Below are positions 55,201-64,000 of a DNA stretch of 64,000 nt, piece by piece. The stretch is from Staphylotrichum longicolle (lineage: Eukaryota > Ascomycota > Sordariomycetes > Sordariales > Chaetomiaceae): positions 7,936,001 through 8,000,000 of the forward strand of contig JAHCVI010000001.1 of assembly GCA_019096155.1 (NCBI GenBank), given 5' to 3'. Under the pieces are notes generated by a model. That model was not told where the DNA came from, did no database searches, and saw only the letters and a program-made list of their open reading frames with translations. A program made the translations under genes and the position numbers. Numbering within the stretch: the stretch's first letter is position 1; every line of letters begins with the position of its first letter.

Positions 55201-58200
55201 ACATTCAAAAGAGATTGCGACCTCACTCTCCTCACAACGTTATCTCCGTGCTCCCGCGGTGCTGATTGAGCGCTGCAGCACATCCAGAAATCACGGGGCA
55301 TTGGACGAATGACACAAACAACCCGCATGCGCCGTCGTGCTATTTATGGACCCGGCTCACATTGCGACTCTGGGAGGTGGGGCCTGCCTCCCTGAAGATG
55401 CGGTCGTGATTGGAAACCCACACAATCGCACCGCAAAGGGTGGTATCGAGGCGCCAGCACAGAGGTTCACACTGCGCCCACTGTAACTCCAGCCCGCACG
55501 GAGCAGCTGCTGCTACGATGATGGGGCCCAAGCCTTGCGGGATCTCAATACGACGCAGGTTTCTTGGCTCACTCGGGTTTGGCAGTCCAGCTGGGCACGG
55601 CAACCCGAGAACTGCAGCAGAGTGTGCAGAACTTCTTATCATCGGTCTATTTGGCATGTACGGATCTGGACAGTTGAGGTCGAGAATCCAACCGTGCTGT
55701 AACTCACCGTCGCCACAGGCACCCACCCCCAAGGTGAGCCTCTGGCTAGGCTGGCTTGGCTGGGAACGGTCCCCAACAGCGTCGGAAGACGGGCGCCAAG
55801 GGGCCCCAATCAAACTTGGGATAGGGCCTGAATCCACCACAGCGCGCTGTCATTTGGCGTCTTGGTCAAAACTGACGTCTGAATCCCAGGCGCACGGGAT
55901 GGGCCACTGCAGTGGGGCCGGATGGCTAGCCAGACCACAGTATCCCATCACTGATCACCTCGACAGTGGTCGATCATGTCGATCGACCAAACTTTAGGAC
56001 AGACCTTATATTGGGTCTTGGGAACCAGTGTGGAGGAGGTGATATCATCGAGTATCGACGACCTGGCTGCCGAGATGCTTCAGCAAGAACAGGGAATACT
56101 GGACGCACACACACACACACATCATTCTTGAGAGAGCACTGGTCGACACAGCACAGTCTCCTACACCTGTCAAAGCGCCGAAGGACCCAGCAAAAGGCAC
56201 CTCCACCAGCCCTAGAGGGTTCTGGAGCATGCAGGTCGAAAAGTCGTTCGATATCTGCCTAGGGTTGGTTGCCGGTGAGGGATGGCGCGGCAGATTCGGA
56301 ACCGTCCAAATGGAGAAGGCTTGCGAGACTCCACTGGCACTGTTTTGGCCTGGATCAGCGCGTTCATTGGACGGCGTACGACGTCACGAACAGCCTTGGT
56401 GGTGCGGTTTTGTGAATTGGATAGGCAAGGCCGGCCAAAGATCGATGAGGCTGGATCAACAAATTGATGGGCGAGCCGCCCGCTCTTAGACGACGACACA
56501 GAAGAGCGTGACCGGCATGACGCTCTTGACGAATGACTTTGGGAGCAAGCAATTGGGAGACATCACTCGTTCCTACAGCGCTACCCAGTTGGAAGAAGGG
56601 TCCTCACCCCGCACCGACACCGGCTTGTGAGCGAGCTTGCCGCTTGCCAGTTGGGCAGATGCAGGAGCGGTTGGCTCTCGCGTTGTGGTTTGTCGTCTTC
56701 AGGGTCCGGCGTCGAGCCGCGATGCACGGGGAGCCGGGAGCTGACCAGCATGAGACCCGGGTGCAACCTCACCACGGGGTGAGTGAGCTGGAGTGGGCAA
56801 TCAGCTCGCCCCCTCAGGTGCCGGGTCTGCTCATCCCGTCACAGCTTCATGAAAAAACGGCGTATCGCTTTTGCGAGACCCGGCGCATGGCCAGATTGGC
56901 CTTGTCAGTTGGCGCGCGCTCACGATGTCCTTACACTAGAAATCCCAACGATCATCAGCCAAATCCGCCATGGAGACAAGTCCCAGGGGCAGGAGATTGC
57001 GATCCTTTTCTGGTCCCGGCGGCCACGTGTTGACGGAGGGGAGCCTTGTCCAGCGTATCCCTGTCCGTCGACCTGCAGCACGGTGTGCCGTGTATCCGCA
57101 GAGGGGGTACCTAGCGGTACCTCCGGCGCGCCCCGTCCTCCCAGGGGTGCAGACATCCCTGCAGCGGATCCGCACAGATCTTTCTCCGGGCAATGCGCTC
57201 GGTGGAGGACTTGGAAGAGCCCTTGCTCTTCTGCTGTTCCACAGCAGCAGCACAAAGCATCGCGACAGAGCACAGATGCAAGATGCAGGGCGAGATGCGC
57301 CCCAACTTGCGAGGCTATCCACCTTTTTCCGCACTGGGAGCGCCGAATTCCTCCCAGCCAAACCTCGGGGCTTGGCCCATGGCGTCGGAGCCGGACCACC
57401 GACCGATGGATCAGAGCAGAGATCATGACGTGGGGGGAGCAATCAATATTCATTTCGGTCACCGGGTTTTTCATTTTGTGATTTTTGAGCCTCATCAACA
57501 CTCAACTTCACCACAAACGCGCTGAGGGATATCAGCTTCGGCCATGGCGTCGCGATCATTCGGAGCACGCTTTTATTACAGCTGTGACGGTCAAGCTTGG
57601 AGCTTGAAGCTCGAAGTTTGACTTTGTCTCTTGTTCCTGCAGCGGGACTCACCGGATCCAGGATCTGCGAAGCTTCGCTCGGGAGTTGGAGCCAAGCCCT
57701 GCCTTGTCCACAGGAGGGGGGTGGCTGAGGAGCAACTGTTGAACAAACGGCGCGCCCGCGCTGCTTGACGGACGCCACGCACGAGTCACGACGTTTTTTT
57801 GTCTTTGCGCGCTAAAGCCAAATTTCGTGCCGGGTTTTCTTTTCCGCTTGGTTCCGGTTGGGACAACAAAACAAACAGATGGCCTACCCGCCTCCACCAC
57901 ACCCCGAAACTGAACTGTGGCTGGCGCCCCTCGGTGACCCAAAGTTGGGATGTTGAGAACCCGCCATGAAAGCCGTTGGAGCGTCCCTGCGCAAGCGCAG
58001 GTTGGTTCGACCTTGACACAGTAGATTTAACAGAAAGAGGAGAATGAAGTCAATGACGCAGTCTTTTCGCTGCGTCTGTCTCTCCGCCGCAGCTGGATCG
58101 GCAGGAACAGGCTTCCTTCAGCTCGAGCTCGCGTTACACAAATCGCCGACCAATTTGCGACGGCAGAGGGATTCCTGCAGGCGCCCGCAACCTCCCAAAC

Positions 58201-60032
58201 ACAGTGCAGCTCAGGCCAGCTCGCCTTTCACGAGCTTAAACGGGGGCGCTGCGTTCGACCAGTTGCGATGCCGCGATGTGCGTCGTCGGGTCTAGAGGCG
58301 CCCTGCACGCCGCCGCTTTCTAATCTCCTCGCCTGCTTTCTCCGATGCGCTGTGCCGGAGAGATACTGTATCTTGCCTCGCGCCGTGGAGTCGGAAGAGG
58401 GTACCGTGTTGGGACAGTGGCGGCCCCATGTCCGGCATCTTGCTGTGTGATCGCCGGTGGTTCCCAGTGTCGATCAGTTGATCTCCCAGCACAACCAGGC
58501 TCTGCCGGTTGGCTTTCACGTCCCCAGAAAGACAGAGCAACGGCAGGGGAGTTCGTCATGACCGTTGCGAGAGACACTCGCAGGGCCCTTTCTGGGGAGC
58601 CTCCACCGCCGTTCCTCATACAAAAGACCCAAAAATCCATGGAAGACATGTCCAAGCTGGACCCATTTGGGATACGATCAGCCTGGTACCAGCCCCCATG
58701 AGGCCTAGCCCAACCCAACCCAACCGAACTCGGCGCCAACCCAGCCTCAGTCGAGCGTCTCTCCATGAGCACAAATCCTTGCCACATCGTTGCTCTCATC
58801 ACAGGCGAGGCCGGACGCACGCCAGCGGCGGCATGGAGCATACATGGAGAGTCGAGACTGGCGGCGGCGCCGGCGGCCCCCGTGGGTTCCGGACGGGGTG
58901 GGGATGGCCATGCTCCATGGGACGGTCAGACGGGCCTAAGCTCTTGTTCTGGGTCGCACGTGTTTCGGATACCTCCTCGGGATCGGGATATCCGAATCAA
59001 CCTTCAAGAGACTGAGGACGGCGCAGTTCTAGAACTCGACGAAGAAGTTCTTCCCCCAGACGGCGTGATGGCTAGGTGTTAGCGAGCTTTGGGAAGGCCA
59101 TTCACAAGCCCATCCTACCACCCTCTCTTCAGGCCAAGAAGCGGACTGGGGGGCGCGGGCGGGAGCCAGAGACGCTTGCAGCGACGATCAGCGCCCAGGG
59201 GGAGGGGTGGTGTTGTGCTGAGTTGGCCCTGCTGGCCGGCGATGTCTGGTCGAGGCCAGCGCACACGGGGGCCTGGGCCGCTCCGCTCCGCACACTGCCC
59301 CTCTTTCCACGTTCTGGGTAGGTGTGTTTGCCTGGGTCAGACAGCATTCTAGACCCGGCGCGATGTTCCCTTGCGTGCGTTGGGGGAACTTTGCTATTCT
59401 AAGCTGAAGACACGGCTGACACAAACGTGCAGTTCTGTGTGGCGGGCGAGACACACATCACATTCAACCTCGAGAATGGAGGTGGCGTGGGTTGCGTTAC
59501 CGAGGCCGAGACATTGGGAACCGAGCTGAGAAGGGGTGCCATGAGACCGGAATCCGGCGATGGGAAGCGAAAGGCGGAGGGCGGATGATCGCCCCATGGC
59601 GATCAGCTCCAGCGCAGTCACACGCTGTCGGTACATGTACACTTTGGGACTTGGAGGACCGGGTTGAGCATGTACAGTACAACACCAGGGAGGCCGGGCC
59701 AAGCCGCGTGGTTTGACCTCATGGTCGCCGACTGTTTTGCAGATCAGACGATGGCGGGCTCTAGACTGACATCATATCGGGGTTTCGCATTGTGACAGTG
59801 ACGACGAGACCCGAGGCGATCGCAGACGGATCCGCCGTCTCCATCATCATCATCATCATCCCATTCTCTGTCCCTGTGTCTCTATGCTGCCTGGCCAACG
59901 CACGTCCAACCCAAGCCTGAGCAAAATCCAACGTTTCCAAAACAAACGAAACCGCCAAATCCCCCCTTTTCCCATCCCTAACCCAACGCCTTCTAGCCCT
60001 TCTTTCCCCCCAACCTACCACTCCCAACCCCT
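52281..60032. other. Long gene-free region upstream of the homeobox gene
   Basis: About 7.7 kb with no supportable gene on either strand. Open frames are all under about 230 codons, overlap and resemble no family. It holds an A-run (about 53440-53457), (CA)n at 56106-56120, and (CAT)n near 59842-59860. It probably contains the promoter, 5' leader and possibly an unfound first exon of the homeobox gene, and perhaps non-coding transcripts. Confidence 0.5.
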
Positions 60033-61329
60033 TTACACGACCAACGCATCCCTCACCTCCAACGTCACCGCCCCCCTTTCCTCATCCACGCTCACCAACC
60101 GCACGGAACTCAGGTCCCGCACCACCCAGTCGGGGCCCGCGGCCAGCACCTGCTCGGCCGTGTGGCTGGTGACGACGGCGAGCACGCGGCACCCGGCGGC
60201 CTTGCCGGCGGGATGCCCGCGGGGCTGTCCTCGAGCACGAGGACGCGCTTGTCGGCGGCGTCGAGCCCCAGGCGGCTGCGGCCCAGGCTGTAGCACGCGG
60301 GTCGGGCTTGCCGTTGGCGACGGACTCGGCGGTGACGAGGTGGGACGGGTGGGGAGGTTGAGGACGGAGAGCCACTGTGAGGGAGGGGGGTGTTTTGTTA
60401 GTTTGCTTTGCTTTGCTTTGGATTTGGAGGTTTGTTTGGATTTCCGTTTTATTCTGTTTTGTCTCGTGTTTTTGTTTCTTTGTTTTGTTTTGGTAACGTT
60501 CTGGGGTTGGTGGGAAGAGAGATGTTATGTGAAAGGGGGAAGTGACTGGAAAACGGGGCGGGAGGGGGGGGTTCAGGTTGACTTACGCCAGTGACGAGGG
60601 GGACGGTCCCGGAGGTGACGATGGTCCAGGGCGCGGACCGGGCGATGAGCTGCTCGAGGAGGGGGCGGGCGCCGGGGATCTCGACGGCGTCTTCGCTGTA
60701 GTGTTTGGGGAGGAGACCTTCCATGTGTTGGACGTCTGGGTGGGAAAAAGGGAACGTCGTTAGCTGTCTTGTCTGTTTGTTGCTGACATGGAGATTGTGT
60801 GGTCATTTGGTCTGGACAGTGGCAGCCAGTTTTGCTTTTCTTCGACGCCAGGAGATGATAGAGGTGGCTGCTGGGCTGCTGGGCTGCTGGGCTGTGCTGG
60901 CTTGGGAACTGGACAGACGGAGGGTCACTCACATTCCCAGTTCGCTTTCTCAGGGGCCAGGACCTTGAGCATGTCTATGCTCCTCCGTCCGTGAGAGGTT
61001 CTGAGCAATTACCGAGTTAGCAACTCGTCAAGACACAGAGTCAGGTCGGGGTTGAAAGGCGCAAGTGGAACGGAAGGGTGCACTCACTCCAGGATGACTG
61101 CTGGGTCGACCCCTATTTCGTTGCCGACGCTGTGTTTCGTCAGAAGTCAGCAAGCCATGCATGTCTAGTTACGCGGAACTGTCACAGGGACACACCTCTC
61201 CCAGTGCTTGACAACGGCGGCGGTCGAGTCGATGATTGTGCCGTCCATGTCGAAGAGGAGACCGTCAAAAGTGACGGTCTCGGGGGGTGCCGAGTAGGCG
61301 GGTTGTGTTGACTGCTCTGTGCTGCCCAT
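60033..61329 (-). CDS. GPP1: DL-glycerol-3-phosphatase (HAD family, GPP1-like), with frame changes
   Basis: Five exons from an ATG at 61329: 61329-61196, 61129-61088, 61000-60933, 60735-60587 and 60374-60033. The first four join in frame. HAD motif I is FDMDGTIIDST with the nucleophile Asp and the general acid Asp two residues on. Then come ILETSHGRRSIDMLKVLAPE, typical of glycerol-3-phosphatases, motif II TIVTSGT, and in the last exon TAESVANGKPDP, VLVLEDSPAGI and AGCRVLAVVTSH. Family knowledge: it makes glycerol from glycerol-3-phosphate, the main osmolyte induced by the HOG pathway. 2-deoxyglucose-6-phosphatases are close relatives and cannot be excluded. The last exon changes frame near 60350, 60299 and 60210; each break is in a short C or G run and similarity continues. 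Confidence 0.84.
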
Positions 61330-62109
61330 GTTGGCGTTGGGACGCTTTGATGACGGTGAGCTGAGTCGTCGTCACGCTGATTGGAACTGAGGTAATGTTA
61401 ATGCTTGAGTTGGCGAGGATGCGTATTGTTCGAGATTCAACTTCAAAGGGCGCGGGTCAGCGGATGTTGGCTTGTGTTGCTGTCGCGGATGAAGTCAAGA
61501 CAGTGACTTGCACTCCTTAAAAGAGACCTAAACAGGAGGCGAAGTGCTGGGATTCAACATTGAGCGCCGGCCCGGCGTGTCCAGTGGTGTCCAGTGGTGT
61601 CTGTCGGAGTGTCCTCAAACAGAAAAAGCACGTCCTCCACTTGCTTCTTTGCTCACTCAGGCTTACGAAGGAACCTTCAAGTTATGGAGCAGATCGAGCG
61701 AATTGGGAAACTCCGCCAGCATGACGACCTGTGACTACTATGACCCTAACCCTTTGATTATTTTTACAGAGTCCATCTTTTCAGGGCAAGCCGGCAGATC
61801 CAATCGGGCCGTTAGAATGGAGTCTTTGAAGCCAGGGGACCCGTGGACCTGGAATGCCGGACTCATTGGAGAGTTTGGCCTGGATTTTGTGCTGGGGAAT
61901 CAAGGGGGGTGAGGGGCAGTCACCGGCAGTCTAAAATATGGTGGGGCGATGGCTGATAAGTCGCTTATCCAGGCGGTGAGCTCTGGCACAAACTTTTCCA
62001 ACCGCCTGAACCACAGTAATTTTTTGAGCTGCTATCGCTGCTTGTTTATCGATTCGATTCCAGGTCCAGGTTGACTTTTGACTGAGAGAGGGAACCACAG
62101 AGACCAACA
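61330..62109. other. Divergent spacer between GPP1 and NUG1
   Basis: About 780 bases with both promoters. AT-richer DNA lies around 61750-61775 and 62010-62050. I see no clear stress element or gene. Confidence 0.5.
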
Positions 62110-63817
62110 ATGGCCGGGTCAATAACCAAACCGAAGAGTACGTCGCCATTTTCTGACATTGAATGCCGCTTTCATCCATTTGCTAATTTCTCCCCAGAGC
62201 CCAAGTCCAAGCGGACGACGGTGCGGCTGCGCAACAAGATCCAGAAGAAGTCGGCCGCGAAGCAGCGCAAGGACGGAAGCTGGCCAAAAAGAACCCGCAA
62301 TGGACGAGCAAGCTGAAGAAGGACCCCGGCATCCCCAACCTGTTTCCCTACAAGGAGAAGTTGCTGCACCAGATCGAGGAGGACCGCATCCGGAGGAAAG
62401 AAGAGCAGCGCCGCCGCGAGCTGGCAAGGCTGCCAACACCGAGGCGGCCAAGACCGAGGACGACGAGCAGATGGACGAGGATGGCCTTGAGGAGGAATTT
62501 GATGGCGAGGACATGGATGATGATGCCATGGACGAGGATGCCAGCGACGTCGACGAGTCGAACCCTCTCGCCGCCCTCATCGCGCCAAGAAGGCTGCCGC
62601 CAAGTACGAGAAGGAGCTGCAGAGCGGTGACGAGATGGACGACGATGATGACGAGGACGACGACAGCGACGACGAGGCTGAGGCTGGAGTGATCGAGGTC
62701 CCCGGAGGCGCCTCATCTCGCGCGCCTACGACAAGGTCTTCAAGCAGGTCGTCGAGCAGGCCGACGTGATCCTCTACGTCTCGACGCCCGCGACCCCGAA
62801 GGCACGCGCTCGCGCGATGTGGAAAAGGCAGTCCTGGCGGCGGCAGGCGGTGGCAAGCGGCTCATTCTGATCCTCAACAAGGTCGACCTGATCCCGCCGC
62901 CCGTCCTGCGCGGCTGGCTCACCCACCTCCGCCGCTTCTTCCCGACCCTCCCGCTCCGCGCCTCGACCCCGGCCCCCAACGCCCACACCTTCAACCACCG
63001 CGACATCACCGTGCAGAGCACCAGCTCCGCCCTCTTCCGCGCGCTCAAGTCGTTCGCCGCCTCGCGCAACCTCAAGCGCGCCATCTCCGTCGGCGTCATC
63101 GGCTACCCCAACGTGGGCAAGTCGAGCGTCATCAACGCCCTCCTCTCCCGCCTCAGCGGCAGCAGCCGCAGCGCCCGCGCCGCCTGCCCCGCTGGCGCCG
63201 AGGCCGGTGTCACCACCTCGATCCGCTCCGTCAAGATCGACAACCGCCTGACCCTGCTCGACTCCCCGGGCATCGTCTTCCCCTCCACCTCGTCCTCCTC
63301 CTCCGCCACCTTCGTCCCCAAGAACCCCACCGAGGCCCACGCCCACCTCGTCCTCCTCAACGCCGTCCCGCCCAAGCAGATCGACGACCCCATCCCCGCC
63401 GTCACCCTCCTCCTCAAGCGCCTCTCCGCCACCCCGGACCTGATGGAGCGCATGACCCATGTCTACGACCTGCCCCCGCTGCTGGGCAACCCCGAGAGCG
63501 GCGACGCGACCATGGATTTCCTGATCCAGGTCGCCCGCAAGCGCGGGCGCCTGGGCCGCGGCGGCGTGCCCAACGTCAACGCCGCCGCCATGACCGTCGT
63601 GACCGACTGGCGCGACGGCAGGATACAAGGGTGGGTCGACGCGCCCGCCGCGCCCGCCGCGTCGGAGCAAAAGGCCGCGGGCAAGATTGAGGGCGAGGAG
63701 GTCATGGCCGATCGCAAGGAGATCGTCACGGAGTGGGCAGCCGAGTTCAAGTTGGAGGGGCTGTGGGGGGATGAGCAAGGCGGAGCTGGTGGGGACGAGG
63801 TTGAGATGCAGCAATAG
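62110..63817 (+). CDS. NUG1: Nucleolar GTPase NUG1 (GNL3-like), with frame changes
   Basis: Exon 1 is 62110-62137 (MAGSITKPK) and exon 2 is 62198-63817. The N-terminus KSKRTTVRLRNKIQKKSAAK is basic, then comes a coiled basic stretch LLHQIEEDRIRRKEEQRR and an acidic Asp/Glu linker. The GTPase domain is circularly permuted: G4 (NKVDL, near 62878) comes before G1 (GYPNVGKSS, near 63102) and G3 (DSPG, near 63261). Family knowledge: NUG1 is a nucleolar GTPase needed for 60S ribosome assembly and export. Five frame changes, near 62275, 62426, 62583, 62710 and 62780, each fit one missing base. Adding five bases makes the coding length exactly 551 codons including the stop. The last kilobase is clean. 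Confidence 0.88.
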
Positions 63818-64000
63818 AGGGCGATGGGAAGTTGAAGGAGAAGGAGGAGGAGGCAGTGATGATGATGTATATCCGAGTGACTGGCTGTCTGTTTTCTTCG
63901 ACTAAGTGGGCGTTGCGGCGTCGAAAAATGGGGGAGATATCGTACGTAGACAGGGGGGGGGGAAACATGTCAAAGCATCGTAATGCGATTTCGGGCCTTT
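63818..64000. other. 3' flank of NUG1
   Basis: Untranslated or intergenic sequence to the window edge. Purine-rich repeats (GGAGGA, GATGAT) follow the stop. Nothing else seen. Confidence 0.5.

Overview
The window looks like a GC-rich nuclear segment of a filamentous ascomycete, most likely a Sordariomycete. Reasons: genes are split by short introns (about 50-200 bases) with GT...AG ends and CTAAC/CTGAC-type branch sites; there is no operon spacing; and the set is fungal core genes (RLI1, CHD1, PRP40, MED16, SLD3, TRS65, NUG1, a HOG-pathway MAPKKK, an Hst3/Hst4-type sirtuin) plus typical fungal accessory genes (GH16 glucanase, GT34 mannosyltransferase, homeobox regulator). I could not identify the species. 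I saw no rRNA, tRNA, CRISPR array or recognisable transposon.

Layout. 1-468: 3' end of a GT34 mannosyltransferase (+). 2534-3628: secreted GH16 glucanase (+). 4262-5418: unknown coiled-coil protein (-), frame broken. 5870-6751: acyl-protein thioesterase-like hydrolase (-). 6752-9844: gene-poor, with a degenerate ~57-base tandem repeat flanked by two copies of a dispersed repeat. 9845-10691: small alpha/beta-barrel-like protein (+). 11243-12529: DUF3500 protein (+). 12712-16228: Mediator subunit MED16 (-). 18105-20164: Hst3/Hst4-type sirtuin (+). 21909-27124: CHD1 remodeller (-). 29306-31876: RLI1/ABCE1 (+, 13 exons including a 6-base micro-exon). 33202-35999: PRP40 splicing factor (-). 36554-38541: TRAPP II subunit TRS65 (+). 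38901-42306: replication initiator SLD3 (-). 43695-47801: SSK2-type MAPKKK (+). 50185-52280: homeobox regulator (-), with about 7.7 kb of gene-free DNA upstream. 60033-61329: glycerol-3-phosphatase of the HAD family (-). 62110-63817: GTPase NUG1 (+).

The genes are mostly housekeeping and unrelated in pathway. One pair belongs together functionally: SSK2 heads the osmostress HOG cascade and GPP1 makes the glycerol that the cascade induces.

A strong window-wide signal is that seven conserved genes (coiled-coil gene, MED16, TRS65, SLD3, SSK2, GPP1, NUG1) carry more than 20 small frame changes in tight clusters. Other genes of up to 5 kb (CHD1, PRP40, RLI1, homeobox, sirtuin) are perfectly open. 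Protein similarity continues across every break, so consensus errors are more likely than gene decay. Reading starts were chosen at ATG codons; several long open frames extend upstream only through GTG/TTG codons and were trimmed.
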